A stretch of DNA of 64,000 bases from Anabaena lutea FACHB-196 (GTDB taxonomy: Bacteria > Cyanobacteriota > Cyanobacteriia > Cyanobacteriales > Nostocaceae): the NCBI RefSeq assembly GCF_014698305.1, contig NZ_JACJST010000008.1, positions 62,001 to 126,000 on the forward strand, written 5' to 3'. Shown here piece after piece: positions 40,717 to 50,826 of the stretch. Below the pieces are notes generated by a model that saw only the letters and a program-made list of their open reading frames with translations, had not been told where the DNA came from and did no database searches. Position numbers and translations under genes: made by a program. Every line of letters begins with the position of its first letter. Position 1 is the first letter of the stretch.

Positions 40717-43700
40717 CTATTCTATACCTTCAATCCGATTTTCCACCTCCTGATACAACTCTCTCAACCGGTCTAAATTCTCCTCACTTGTCTCCCAATA
40801 ACCGCGACCATTCACTTCCAACAAAGTAGAAACAATCTTGCGGAAAGAATGAGGATTGAGATTCATCAAACGTTTCTGCATTTCCTCATCTTTAATAAAC
40901 GTCTCATTCGTGTCCTCATAAACCCAGTTATCCACAGCACCAGCAGTTGCACTCCAACCAGTGGTATTTACCAACCGTTTAGAAAGTTCGCGCACACCTT
41001 CGTAACCGTGAGACAACATCCCCTCATACCATTTGGGATTTAACAACTTCGTCCGCGCATCTAAACGCACAGTTTCCGATAAACTTCTCACCTGTGCATT
41101 CGCTGTAGTTGTATCTGCAATGTAAGAAGATGGTTTCTTGCCATCTGCACGCAGACTTGCAACTAATTTAGTAGGATCTGAGTCAAAATAATGGGAAACA
41201 TCTGTTAAACTGATTTCTGAAGAATCGAGATTCTGGAAAGTTGCATCAGCAGTTTTCAAAGTAGTTTCAAAAATCTGCCGTGACTCATCCATAACACCAG
41301 GATTATCAGAATTGAAAGAGAAAGATTTGCGCTTCAAATACATTTCTTGCAATTCAGCTTCACTATCCCAAGTGCTATTCTCCACTGCCAGGTTAATATT
41401 AGAAGAATAAGAACCAGAAGCATTAGAGAAAACGCGAGTTGCAGCTTGACGCAGATTTATGCCCATTTCTTCCGCTTGTTGCAGTGCGTGTTTCCGGACA
41501 AAGTTCATTTCCAAGGGTTCATCAGCTTCCGCAGCCATTTTCACACCTTGGTCAAGCAAGTTCATTTGGTTAATGAACAAGTCGCGGAATACACCAGAAC
41601 AGTTAATTACAACATCAATTCTGGGTCGTCCCAACTCTTCTAAAGGTATCAATTCCAACTTATTCACCCGTCCCAAAGCATCGGGAACTGGACGCACACC
41701 AATCATCCACATAATTTGGGCGAGGGATTCACCGTAGGTTTTGATGTTATCTGTACCCCAGAGGACACAGGCAATGGTTTCTGGCCAGTTTCCTTCATTT
41801 TCAGACTTGTTCCGTTCCAACAACCTATCAACGACGATTTTCGCAGATTGGACTGCGGCGGATGTGGGGATAGCTTGGGGATCTAAGGCGTGTATATTTT
41901 TACCAGTGGGTAATACATCAGGGTTACGAATAGGATCACCACCGGGTCCGGGGAGGATGTATTCACCGGCTAAACCTTGGAGAAGTCCACCGAGTTCGTT
42001 ATCTGCACAAACTTGTTTTAAGCAGAATTCCAAATATTCAAACAGGGGTTTTAACGCAGAGGTGTCAACGTTGGTATAACCTGATTTGTGCAGAGATTCT
42101 ACCCAAGGTTCTTTTTTACCCATGTTGAAGAAATTCAACTTGGAAACTAGGGAAACTCTACCTTCTGCGTCAATTTGTTCTTGTACTAATGCTGTGACAG
42201 CCGCACGGGTAGCGAGGGTGATATCTTGTAAGAGTTGGACATCTGCTAAAATGCCGGCATCGTTACTTCTGTAGATATCTTCAATGTTGCGTCCCAGACT
42301 CTGAGCAATAATGCTGGGTAGACCGATGATATTATCTTCTTCACGATCTAAACTAGCAATATTTACCAAAGTTGCGATCGCTTCTTCGGCTGTTGGAGGT
42401 TTACCAATTACGTGCAGTCCACAAGGTAACAACCGCGATTCAATTTCCATCAACCGACGATAAACGCTACCAACGATATTATCCCGTTCTTCAGGGGACA
42501 TATCCTTAGAGTCGGTTTCTGGTAACTCAATATCTTTGTCTAAGTTGACAATGCGGCATTTATCCATGATGGAATTGACAATGGAAACACCGCGTCCTGT
42601 GTCTTTCAAAGTTTGGTAAGAAGCAATTAACTCACTGAGTTCTTTCAAACCTTTGTATAAACCGGCATTTTCCGCAGGTGGTGTCAGGTAAGAAATTGTT
42701 TCTGCGTAACTGCGACGTTTAGCAATTGTAGCTTCGCTGGGGTTATTGGCTGCGTAATAATACAGATTCGGAATTGAGCCAATTAGTTGATCTGGGTAAC
42801 AGTCACCAGACATTCCCATTTGCTTACCAGGCATGAATTCCAATGAGCCATGTGTACCAAAGTGTAACACAGCATCAGCGCCCCAGATTTTTTCTAGATA
42901 GGTGTAGTAAGCTGCGAAACCGTGGTGAGGACTAGCAGAACGAGAGAATAACAAGCGCATGGGGTCGCCTTCATAACCAAATGTTGGTTGCACTCCGATG
43001 AAGACATTACCAAACTGCTTACCGTAGATTAACAGATTTTGTCCGTCGCTGTTTAAGTTTCCGGGAGGTGGTCCCCAGTTTTCTTCTAAGCGTTGGGAGT
43101 ATGGTGTCAGTGCTTCATATTCTGGCACAGACATTTTGTAAGCAATGTTGAGTTCGGGGCTATTGTATTGTGCTTGTGCGTCGTGGATGACTTGTTCTAG
43201 CAACTCTTGGGGAGTTTCGGGAATGTCCTGCACGTCGTAACCGTTGTTTCTCAGTCCTTTCATAACTTCATGGATAGAACCGAATACGTCTAAGTATGCG
43301 GCTGTTCCCACGTTACCTTTATCGGGAGGGAAACTGAAAACGGTAATGGCGACTTTTTTGGTTAATTTGGGTTTGCTGCGGAGATTTGCCCATTTTAACG
43401 CTCGTTGCGCCACGATTTCTACTCGATCTTGGAGTGCGATCGCTTTCCCGGTTGCCCCATCTTTACCTGATAAGATAATCGGTTCAATTGCCCCGTCAAG
43501 TTCAGGTATAGCAATCTGTAAAGCCACTTGAATGGGATGTAACCCCAAATCGCTATCTAGCCATTCTTCCGTGGTTTGGAAGACCAAAGGCAAGGCCACC
43601 ATGTAGGGACGATTTAACCGTTTTAATGCTTCAATAGCTTTCGGATGATCTTGTCTAGCCGGTCCACCCACCAAAGCGAAACCAGTCAAAGAAACTACCG

Positions 43701-44703
43701 CATCTACTAACTGTAATTTAGTTGTAGGTTCGTAAAAGTAAGCTTCTATCGGTTTAGAGAAATCCAAACCACCAGCAAATACAGGTAGAACTCTTGCCCC
43801 TAATGATTCCAATTCCTGAACAATTGCCACATAATGGGCATCATCGCCAGTAACTAAGTGAGTCCGTTGCAATACCAAACCTACGCATGGTGCGAGAGGA
43901 TCTTTTAAATTTTTGGAGATGTCCTTGCGAGCAGAATACCAGTTCAGATATTCTCGCACATCCTCAAACATACTCGGCGCTAACGGATGCCAAATCCCCA
44001 TATCGGGGTAAACAACTGGTGCTTGATAGTCAGCAGCAGCAAAGTTTTCTTTTTCTACGCCTTTTAATACGTATTTATCAGCCAGCATCAGCAAGAAGTT
44101 TTCCAGGTTTTCCGCTGAACCACCTAGCCAATACTGAAAACTGAGCATGAAGTTACGCGCGTCTTGTGCTTTTTCCATTGGTAGGAATTTCAGCACTTGG
44201 GGAAGAGTCCGCAACAGTTTCAGCATTCCGTCTTGGAAACCAGCGCCAGATTTTTCCTTGCGCTTCTTCATGAAATTAGCAATGACGCTCTTAGATTGTC
44301 CTAACTGCGCCAAAGAGAAGCTACCCATTTTATTGAGGCGCATAACTTCGGGCATGGAGGGAAAGACAACCGCCACATCTAGATTATCACGATGGGGTTC
44401 AACTGCCGCAACTACTTTCTGAGCTAAGTCTTCGATGAAAATAAGTGAAGCAATGAATATATTAGCACTAGCTATATCGCGTTTCAACTCCTCATAGTTT
44501 TCAGAGTTGCGGAGTTCTTCAATCAAGTATCCACTGATTTCAATCGCTACGCTGGGATGATTAGCGTTAATTTCCCGTACCGCTTGTGATAATGCACTTT
44601 GGTATTGAGATTCCAGTACGACATAGACAACCTTGATTAACTTACGTCCCCGTAAATCGTCAGGTGCAATATGTCTAATAGTGGACTTGACTTGGGTAAA
44701 CAT
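40717..44703 (-). CDS. chlH: Magnesium chelatase subunit H
   Basis: A 1328-aa protein, the porphyrin-binding subunit of Mg-chelatase, which inserts Mg2+ into protoporphyrin IX with ChlI and ChlD in chlorophyll synthesis. The N-terminal DUF3479-type region is followed by CobN/BchH core stretches such as [39 protein letters not shown] and [20 protein letters not shown]. The length is typical. It stands alone with a 407-bp upstream region and is flanked by inverted Uma2 copies. Confidence 0.97.
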   Translation of the reverse strand: MFTQVKSTIRHIAPDDLRGRKLIKVVYVVLESQYQSALSQAVREINANHPSVAIEISGYLIEELRNSENYEELKRDIASANIFIASLIFIEDLAQKVVAAVEPHRDNLDVAVVFPSMPEVMRLNKMGSFSLAQLGQSKSVIANFMKKRKEKSGAGFQDGMLKLLRTLPQVLKFLPMEKAQDARNFMLSFQYWLGGSAENLENFLLMLADKYVLKGVEKENFAAADYQAPVVYPDMGIWHPLAPSMFEDVREYLNWYSARKDISKNLKDPLAPCVGLVLQRTHLVTGDDAHYVAIVQELESLGARVLPVFAGGLDFSKPIEAYFYEPTTKLQLVDAVVSLTGFALVGGPARQDHPKAIEALKRLNRPYMVALPLVFQTTEEWLDSDLGLHPIQVALQIAIPELDGAIEPIILSGKDGATGKAIALQDRVEIVAQRALKWANLRSKPKLTKKVAITVFSFPPDKGNVGTAAYLDVFGSIHEVMKGLRNNGYDVQDIPETPQELLEQVIHDAQAQYNSPELNIAYKMSVPEYEALTPYSQRLEENWGPPPGNLNSDGQNLLIYGKQFGNVFIGVQPTFGYEGDPMRLLFSRSASPHHGFAAYYTYLEKIWGADAVLHFGTHGSLEFMPGKQMGMSGDCYPDQLIGSIPNLYYYAANNPSEATIAKRRSYAETISYLTPPAENAGLYKGLKELSELIASYQTLKDTGRGVSIVNSIMDKCRIVNLDKDIELPETDSKDMSPEERDNIVGSVYRRLMEIESRLLPCGLHVIGKPPTAEEAIATLVNIASLDREEDNIIGLPSIIAQSLGRNIEDIYRSNDAGILADVQLLQDITLATRAAVTALVQEQIDAEGRVSLVSKLNFFNMGKKEPWVESLHKSGYTNVDTSALKPLFEYLEFCLKQVCADNELGGLLQGLAGEYILPGPGGDPIRNPDVLPTGKNIHALDPQAIPTSAAVQSAKIVVDRLLERNKSENEGNWPETIACVLWGTDNIKTYGESLAQIMWMIGVRPVPDALGRVNKLELIPLEELGRPRIDVVINCSGVFRDLFINQMNLLDQGVKMAAEADEPLEMNFVRKHALQQAEEMGINLRQAATRVFSNASGSYSSNINLAVENSTWDSEAELQEMYLKRKSFSFNSDNPGVMDESRQIFETTLKTADATFQNLDSSEISLTDVSHYFDSDPTKLVASLRADGKKPSSYIADTTTANAQVRSLSETVRLDARTKLLNPKWYEGMLSHGYEGVRELSKRLVNTTGWSATAGAVDNWVYEDTNETFIKDEEMQKRLMNLNPHSFRKIVSTLLEVNGRGYWETSEENLDRLRELYQEVENRIEGIE

Positions 44704-45110
44704 TCAAATAAGCTCCTTTCAGGCGTGTTCTCGTGAAGTTTTTCACGGCTGATGTCACCGCTTCTAACTCCAATTATTTTCGGCAATAAGAGTTTTTTAT
44801 CAGAAAACTCCCATTCTGTGGGGATTTTGTCCTATATCTGACACAAAATGATATAGAAAACGACACATTTATTTACAAAGCTTAACAAAAAATGCGGATT
44901 CTCTCACCTATATGTAAATTCTGTTTACATAGTTAAACAATTACTTAGTTATAAAATAACAAAAAATTTTCAGTAATTTTAACATTTTATAGTTCTATTT
45001 GACACTAAAAGCTCCAATATTATGACAAAATAAAGCTATTCATTGGTAACTAATAATATAGAATAGGATATGAGATAGTTAAAATTTCTCCCTAAACATT
45101 CAATGAGGAT
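44704..45110. other. chlH upstream region
   Basis: About 407 bp, very AT-rich, between divergent chlH and Uma2 genes. AGGAGCTTATTTG precedes the chlH ATG, giving a good ribosome-binding site (AAGGAGC). No gene or clear operator seen. Confidence 0.5.
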
Positions 45111-45692
45111 ATGACCATGAATGCTTTAACTGTCAATTTGAAATCATTAATAGAAATGACTGATGAGCAGTTTTTTCAGCTATGTCAAAACAACCGCGAA
45201 TTGAGATTTGAAAGAAATGCAAATGGAGAGTTAATAATTATGCCACCAACGGGAGGAGAAACGGGAAATCGTAATGGTAGAATCACTCAACAATTAATGA
45301 ATTGGACTGATGCTGATGGTACTGGCATCGCTTTTGATTCTTCCACTTGTTTTAAATTACTAAATGGTGCAGATCGTTCTCCTGATGCTTCTTGGATAAA
45401 GTTAGAAAGATGGGATGCTTTAACTGATGAGGAAAAACAAAAGTTTCCTCCTATTTGCCCTGATTTTGTGATTGAGTTACTTTCTCCTAGTGATAGTTTG
45501 AAGACTACACAAGAAAAGATGAAGGAATATATAGATAATGGAGTGCGTTTGGGTATATTAATTAATCGTAAATCTCGTCAAGTGGAGATTTATAGACAAG
45601 GAAAAGAAGTTGAGGTTTTAGATTCTCCTGCTACGGTTTCGGGGGAAGATGTTTTAAAGGGTTTTGTTTTGAATTTAGGGATGATTTGGTAA
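45111..45692 (+). CDS. Uma2-family putative endonuclease (copy B)
   Basis: A 193-aa Uma2/DUF820 protein closely similar to copy A at 39997-40572: NANGELIIMPPTGGETG, SPDASWIKLERW, CPDFVIELLSPSDSL. Start ATG 45111, with 45117 as an equally plausible start; TGAGGAT lies just before. A middle stretch (QLMNWTDADGTG) differs from copy A. Confidence 0.88.
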   Translation: MTMNALTVNLKSLIEMTDEQFFQLCQNNRELRFERNANGELIIMPPTGGETGNRNGRITQQLMNWTDADGTGIAFDSSTCFKLLNGADRSPDASWIKLERWDALTDEEKQKFPPICPDFVIELLSPSDSLKTTQEKMKEYIDNGVRLGILINRKSRQVEIYRQGKEVEVLDSPATVSGEDVLKGFVLNLGMIW

Positions 45693-45919
45693 TCTTTCAA
45701 TCTCCGTCTCTGAGGAGATGTTTGGAAAATTAGGAAATAATTAATTTATAATACATATTAATAAATAGTTAGAAAAAAATATAGGAAAATTAGTATAGCT
45801 AGACACGAATTAAATATAGTGATACACTTGATCTAGTTAATCATATATGAGCAAGTTTTTTATATTGCTCATTATATAATTACTTATTTTATCTTAGCAA
45901 TTTTTTGGGAGCAACAACC

Positions 45920-47089
45920 GTGATAGATGGTAAAGCTATTTGTATTTCATTATTTACAGGTGCTTATGGTTTAGATTTAGGATTAGAACAAGCAGGTTTT
46001 CATACTGTAACTGTAGTCGAAAAAGATCGTGATGCTGTCAAAACAATAGCTCTTAATCGTCCATTTCTGCAAGAAAGTGCAATTCCCAGAGAAATACAAA
46101 ATGTCACCTCTCAACAATTACTTGAAGAAGGGGGAATAGTTTTGAATTTAGGTCGTGTTTTACAACCTGGAGAAGTAGATTTAGTAACGGGTGGTCCACC
46201 ATGTCAACCATTTAGCACCGCAGGAAAAAGAGGTTCGGTTATGGACCCTCGCGGTAGTTTATTTATGGACTTTATTCGCATTGTTAAAGAAGTTAAACCC
46301 CGTTTTTTCTTAATGGAAAATGTTAAAGGTTTGCTTTCTGCTCCACTGCGTCACAGACCAATTAATCAACGCGGAAAAGATTACCCTCCTTTAGAACCTG
46401 ATGAAATGCCTGGTTCTGCTTTAAAAGTAGTATTATCAGAAATGAAGGAAATAGGCTACAACGTCGTTTATAATCTTTTAGAAGCAGCAGATTATGGTGT
46501 TCCACAAAATAGAGAGCGTGTAGTATTTATTGGTTCTAGAGATGGTGAAGCTGCTACATTTCCTATTCCCAAATATTGTAAAGATGGAAAGATTTTACCT
46601 AAATGGCGGACTTTAGGAGATGCTATAACAGATTTAGTTGATACGGAACGAGAATTTATGGCTTATACAGAAAGTCGCTTAAAATATTTAAGATTATTGG
46701 AAGCTGGACAAAACTGGAAACACTTACCGGAAGAATTAAAAAAAGAAGCTATGGGAGGTGCTTATAATTCGGGAGGTGGAAAAGTAGGTTTTTATAGAAG
46801 ATTATCTTGGAATAAACCTTCTCCAACAATCACAACAAGTCCACATCAAAAAGCTACAGATATGTGTCATCCTGTAGAATTGCGTTCTTTAACTGTTCGT
46901 GAATCTGCAAGAATTCAAACTTTTCCCGATGATTGGATTTTTTATGGTTCTGTTAGTTCTAAATACAAACAAGTTGGTAATGCAGTTCCTGTATTACTTG
47001 CAAAAGAAATTGGTAGTTATCTTTTCAACTTAATTCAAGGAAATAAAGCAAAAGGGAAAGAAATTTCTGAACAATTATCGCTTTTTTAA
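45920..47089 (+). CDS. C5-cytosine DNA methyltransferase
   Basis: A 389-aa enzyme that methylates cytosine at C5 in DNA, probably as part of a restriction-modification system. Motif I is LFTGAYGLDLGLEQAGF, motif IV GGPPCQPFSTAGKRG with the catalytic Cys, motif VI FLMENVKGLL, motif VIII PQNRERVVFIG, and motifs IX-X RESARIQTFPDDW and YKQVGNAVPVLLA. I choose GTG 45920 because GGGAG lies eight bases upstream; an in-frame TTG is at 45905. The convergent gene at 47108 is the likely nuclease. Confidence 0.93.
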   Translation: MIDGKAICISLFTGAYGLDLGLEQAGFHTVTVVEKDRDAVKTIALNRPFLQESAIPREIQNVTSQQLLEEGGIVLNLGRVLQPGEVDLVTGGPPCQPFSTAGKRGSVMDPRGSLFMDFIRIVKEVKPRFFLMENVKGLLSAPLRHRPINQRGKDYPPLEPDEMPGSALKVVLSEMKEIGYNVVYNLLEAADYGVPQNRERVVFIGSRDGEAATFPIPKYCKDGKILPKWRTLGDAITDLVDTEREFMAYTESRLKYLRLLEAGQNWKHLPEELKKEAMGGAYNSGGGKVGFYRRLSWNKPSPTITTSPHQKATDMCHPVELRSLTVRESARIQTFPDDWIFYGSVSSKYKQVGNAVPVLLAKEIGSYLFNLIQGNKAKGKEISEQLSLF

Positions 47090-47107
47090 TTATAAAACAG
47101 CAAGTGT

Positions 47108-47905
47108 TTATTTTGTAGCCAATTCAGCAAAAGCTTTATCAATTTTCTGTAACATATCTCGTATATGATTTTCAACTAGATCATAATCCATACAAATCAT
47201 GTTCCAAAATTGTTTACCAGCAATACGAGGAATGTTACTTCTGTTTGAAAAAGTCCATTTACCTAAATCAAAAGCTGCTATAAACAAAGGGCTTTGATGG
47301 ATACTCAATTCTTTTTTTGCTCTTGGTACTTGAGAACCAGTCAATGTTCCTTTTAGAGTTTTTAGTTGTGCAAACTTAACCGTTTCTTCCGAAAAAACTA
47401 GAATATCAATTCCAGTAATTTTAATTCCAAATTCAAATTCCGGGTTAATAATATAAGGACTAATATTAGATATCTTTTCCCAGAGACTTCCCATTGTTGT
47501 ACTCAGACTTCTTGTCACTGAGTTGCTGGTAACTAGCAATTTAGCTCCGCAGAGTTCAAAAAGATTGGATGGGTTAGGATGATGATCAAGTATTGCACTT
47601 TTTTTTTCAAAATCTAGTTTTAACCACTCAATAAAATCATCTGCAAATTTTTCAGTTTTACTACCAATGAGTTGAGATTGTCTATCTAATTCTAAAACAG
47701 ATCCATTCTGCTTGTCTTGTGCAATTTGGTATTGAAAGTAAGCTGGTGCTATTGAGGAAATAATTTTTCCATATTTATATGCTATGTGTAAATCTTCATC
47801 TGCGATGTGAGTCACATCAATTAATGAAGCATGATGCAAAATTAGTGCTTTCCGTTCTTGGACAGAAAGTGGGATTAAAGTTTCAGCAGTTAATTCAGTA
47901 GACAT
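47108..47905 (-). CDS. Putative type II restriction endonuclease
   Basis: A 265-aa protein without clear named family. The stretch KITGIDILVF followed by VKFAQLKTLKG resembles a PD-(D/E)xK nuclease core (Asp, then QxK). The convergent position, 18 bp from the methyltransferase stop, is typical for restriction-modification pairs. The site recognised cannot be read from the sequence. Confidence 0.65.
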   Translation of the reverse strand: MSTELTAETLIPLSVQERKALILHHASLIDVTHIADEDLHIAYKYGKIISSIAPAYFQYQIAQDKQNGSVLELDRQSQLIGSKTEKFADDFIEWLKLDFEKKSAILDHHPNPSNLFELCGAKLLVTSNSVTRSLSTTMGSLWEKISNISPYIINPEFEFGIKITGIDILVFSEETVKFAQLKTLKGTLTGSQVPRAKKELSIHQSPLFIAAFDLGKWTFSNRSNIPRIAGKQFWNMICMDYDLVENHIRDMLQKIDKAFAELATK

Positions 47906-48038
47906 ACAAAGCTATATTTAACTTATTGAGCTTTCTTAGTATTACCCAAAATTACCCCCTAAACTGTCATATCTACTGAAATTGTATTTGATTGTTGGTG
48001 TAAAATCTAAATAAGTACAAAAATACTATGCAATAGCG

Positions 48039-48171
48039 ATCGCCATTTAAGAATAAGTTGGAATAGCGATAGCATAAGCACTGCTGCAAGCAGTGCGCCG
48101 AAAATTGGGGTAGTTGTGAGCGATCGCGAAGTGCTGACCGTTCACGTAGTGTTCCGTAGGAAAGCGATCGC
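48039..48171 (+). repeat. 133-bp direct repeat, left copy (flanks PIN gene pair)
   Basis: Identical to 49117-49249 over 133 bp, with similarity continuing beyond. It contains several HIP1 octamers, a hairpin-forming GCACTGCTGCAAGCAGTGC and a CCGTTCACGTAGTGTTCCG stretch that recurs near 61590. The two copies are 1,078 bp apart and bracket the pair at 48369-49068. Confidence 0.9.
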
Positions 48172-48368
48172 CATTTAGGAATAAGTTGGGAGAGCGATCG
48201 TTTAAAATTGGGAATGTTGGGGTGCGATCGCGTATCCCTTACGGGACTCGTAGAGATAGCGCGACCTAGAAATCGCTGTTTGGGAATGAGTATTAAAAAC
48301 TTAATTTATTGAACGATATAATATAAATAAGAATTAGCTTTTTACAAAACACAAACAGAGTAAACAAC

Positions 48369-48665
48369 ATGCAAGAACAATTAACCGACTATCAACAAGA
48401 ACTAACAGAACGCATTTCTCATGTTGTAGATAAACTATTTCGTGGTAGTAGTTTCTACATGGTGAAATTAGATCAATATGAAATGACTGAAATGTTAATA
48501 GAATTATTTAGCAGATTTTCCCCAGAAGAAATGAGAGCAATTAAAGAACATGATTTAAGCAGAAGAATTAGTAAAATATTAACATTAGAAGCTGTTGCTG
48601 GGACATTAAATGATTTAACACCAGAAGAAATAGCGATTTTTGATGCAGCAGTAGCCAGAAAATAA
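48369..48665 (+). CDS. Probable partner of PIN toxin, unknown family
   Basis: A 98-aa, acidic, helical protein beginning MQEQLTDYQQELTERISHVV. It lies 4 bp upstream of a PIN-domain gene, the usual antitoxin place. No DNA-binding motif is evident and I cannot assign it to a known antitoxin family. Confidence 0.6.
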   Translation: MQEQLTDYQQELTERISHVVDKLFRGSSFYMVKLDQYEMTEMLIELFSRFSPEEMRAIKEHDLSRRISKILTLEAVAGTLNDLTPEEIAIFDAAVARK

Positions 48666-48669
48666 ACCC

Positions 48670-49068
48670 ATGAATTTTTTACTTGATTCAAATATTGTTA
48701 GTTATGCGCTAAAGAAAAATATAACTATAAATAATAAATTGAGAGAGTTAAGCTTTCTTGGTTCAGAAATATTTATTAGTTGTATCACCTACTATGAAAT
48801 AAAAAGAGGTTTGATATCTCTCAATGCTACTAAACAATTGGTAGATTTTCATGGATTTTGTAATGATTATCCTGTATTATTTTTAGATGATTTAGAAATT
48901 ATTGAAAAATCCTGTGAAATTCATGCCAAATTAAAAACCAGAGGTACTCCTATCCAAGATGCTGATATTTTAATAGCAGCTACAGCAATTGTCCGCGATT
49001 TAATTCTCGTTTCTAATGATTCTGATTTGTTTAGAATTGAAGGACTTAAATTAGAAAATTGGTTATGA
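48670..49068 (+). CDS. PIN-domain toxin (VapC-like)
   Basis: A 132-aa PIN domain. The acidic ligands are in NFLLDSNIVSYALKK (Asp), ITYYEIKRGL (Glu), TPIQDADILIAATA (Asp) and LVSNDSDLFRIEGL (Asp). Probably a ribonuclease held by the upstream protein. The pair sits between 133-bp direct repeats. Confidence 0.88.
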   Translation: MNFLLDSNIVSYALKKNITINNKLRELSFLGSEIFISCITYYEIKRGLISLNATKQLVDFHGFCNDYPVLFLDDLEIIEKSCEIHAKLKTRGTPIQDADILIAATAIVRDLILVSNDSDLFRIEGLKLENWL

Positions 49069-49116
49069 TAAAATCATACCCGCAATTTATGAACCATAGT
49101 GAAGCACTCCGCAAGA

Positions 49117-49249
49117 ATCGCCATTTAAGAATAAGTTGGAATAGCGATAGCATAAGCACTGCTGCAAGCAGTGCGCCGAAAATTGGGGTAGTTGTGAGCG
49201 ATCGCGAAGTGCTGACCGTTCACGTAGTGTTCCGTAGGAAAGCGATCGC
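49117..49249 (+). repeat. 133-bp direct repeat, right copy (flanks PIN gene pair)
   Basis: See the left copy at 48039-48171. Further HIP1-rich repeat pieces continue to about 49380. No gene is seen between 49069 and 49407. Confidence 0.9.
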
Positions 49250-49407
49250 TGTTTAGGAATAAGTTGGGAGTGCGATAGCGCAAGCGCTGTTTCTTGGATG
49301 CCCGGAGGGCTTTTGTCAGTTCGTCTAAAATTAGGGTAGTTGTGAGCGATAGCAAAGCGCTGACCGAAGGTATCGCTATTTAGTCTCAAATTTTATCACT
49401 CACCTCC

Positions 49408-49734
49408 TCATAAATCCTGTATATTTTCCAATCTCTGCTGAGAACCATGACGAACACGATGAATATATACAACTCCTTCCTCTTCCTCCAGATTTTTAAC
49501 CGTAAATAAAATTAAAAATTGTTTTTGATAAAGAAGTTGTCGAACTTCAATTTCCATATACTGACTTTCCATAGCTAAAGAACAACGTTGTGGAAAACTT
49601 TCCAACGTCAGCATAATTTCATAACATCCCCGCACCCAACTAAAAGCTCTTTCCTGTGAATTCTCTTTTATCCACAGGAAAATACTCTCAATATCAGCAA
49701 TAGCACTAGGTGAAATCTCAATCCGGTATGCCAT
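49408..49734 (-). CDS. RelE/ParE-family toxin
   Basis: A 108-aa protein from ATG 49734 (MAYRIEISPSAIADIESIF). The family pattern is a basic fold with RQLLYQKQFLILFTV and YIHRVRHGSQQ near the end, where catalytic or ribosome-binding residues lie. It overlaps the Phd-type antitoxin gene by 17 bp. A start at 49755 is possible but less likely. Confidence 0.85.
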   Translation of the reverse strand: MAYRIEISPSAIADIESIFLWIKENSQERAFSWVRGCYEIMLTLESFPQRCSLAMESQYMEIEVRQLLYQKQFLILFTVKNLEEEEGVVYIHRVRHGSQQRLENIQDL

Positions 49735-50008
49735 ATTTTTCCTTAAATTCTGCAAATGCTTGATTTAAGGGCATACCCTCGCCTTGTTCAAACTCATTTA
49801 TACTTTTACGTATCTTAGCAATAGATTCAAGTAATTCAAGTCTATCAATAAGTTTTTGATAACTTTCAGCATCTTGAACCACAGCAGCAGCTTTACCATT
49901 CACAGTCAGCACAATAGGAGATTTAGTTTCTTTTAACTTATCCAGAAACATCTTTGCTCCTCGCTGAAATTCTGATAAGGGGTGAATATTGCTTAGGCTA
50001 AACATCAT
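49718..50008 (-). CDS. Phd/YefM-family antitoxin
   Basis: A 96-aa protein with the Phd/YefM N-terminal domain: SNIHPLSEFQRGAKMFLDKL then SPIVLTVNGKAAAVVQDAES. The C-terminal helix (MPLNQAFAEFKEKYG) would wrap the toxin. It is upstream of RelE/ParE and overlaps it. Confidence 0.88.
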   Translation of the reverse strand: MMFSLSNIHPLSEFQRGAKMFLDKLKETKSPIVLTVNGKAAAVVQDAESYQKLIDRLELLESIAKIRKSINEFEQGEGMPLNQAFAEFKEKYGIPD

Positions 50009-50184
50009 AATTTCGATAAATTATTTGATAATTTCATGTTAATTGTATGAAAATATTTTGTCAAGGGAAGATATTATCGCCTTTTAGTTGTTTGTCATTG
50101 TTATCGAGAAAATGATTCAATAATTAGGATTATTTCAGCCAGAAAAGCAGATAAACTAGAACAAAAACAATATCAGGAGTTCCT

Positions 50185-50400
50185 ATGAGAGAAAATTATA
50201 ATTTTTCTAAATCCGTTAAAAATCCCTATTCTAAACAGTTAAAAGAACAAGTTACAATTGATTTAGAAAAGGATGTTATTCAATACTTTGAAGAAATAGC
50301 TCAAGAAACAGGTATTTCTTATTTGAATTTAATTAATCTTTATCTGCGTGAATGTATGGAAAATAAACGCAAGTTATCGTTAATGGAAAGTAACAATTAA
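50185..50400 (+). CDS. Orphan BrnA-family antitoxin
   Basis: A 71-aa ribbon-helix-helix protein: NPYSKQLKEQVTIDLEKDVI, then YFEEIAQETGISYLNLINLY and RECMENKRKL. This is the BrnA pattern. No BrnT toxin is next to it, so it is an orphan or partner to a distant gene. TCAGGAGT provides the ribosome-binding site. Confidence 0.75.
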   Translation: MRENYNFSKSVKNPYSKQLKEQVTIDLEKDVIQYFEEIAQETGISYLNLINLYLRECMENKRKLSLMESNN

Positions 50401-50501
50401 ATTTGTATTTCCAGAAGTTGATAATGGCACAAACTTCATGTAGTGATCGCGCTGAATTCTTTTGAATTTACTGTTGGTAACAGTTATTTACCTAAACGAT
50501 C

Positions 50502-50591
50502 CTATTTGTTTGGATCTTTTTTATCCTTTTTATCCTTGGCATCCTTCTTAGGCTTTTTAACTTCTTTATTACTTTTTCTTTCCTTAGACAT
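50502..50591 (-). CDS. Small Lys-rich protein (29 aa)
   Basis: A short frame reading MSKERKSNKEVKKPKKDAKD and ending KKDPNK. A start MS.KRKSNREAKKPK of this kind is found in a widespread family of tiny basic proteins in many bacteria. An in-frame ATG at 50630 would give 42 aa. The opposite strand frame here (hydrophobic, 50443-50643) is probably its shadow. Confidence 0.45.
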   Translation of the reverse strand: MSKERKSNKEVKKPKKDAKDKKDKKDPNK

Positions 50592-50826
50592 CAGTCTTAC
50601 CCAACTAGGTTTACTTATCAAAAATGCCATATTCTGCTATTAGTAAATCAAGCTGTAACTTACTTGGTATACTTTGAAAGCAGCAAGAAAAACATTACCC
50701 ATTTATGCTACTAATTACCATGATACATCGTTATTTAGTTTGGTTATTAATTTGATTCACCTATGATACAAAACTTAAGATACTATATACCTACATCCAA
50801 CTTAGATTTTGATAGGTAATAATTAA

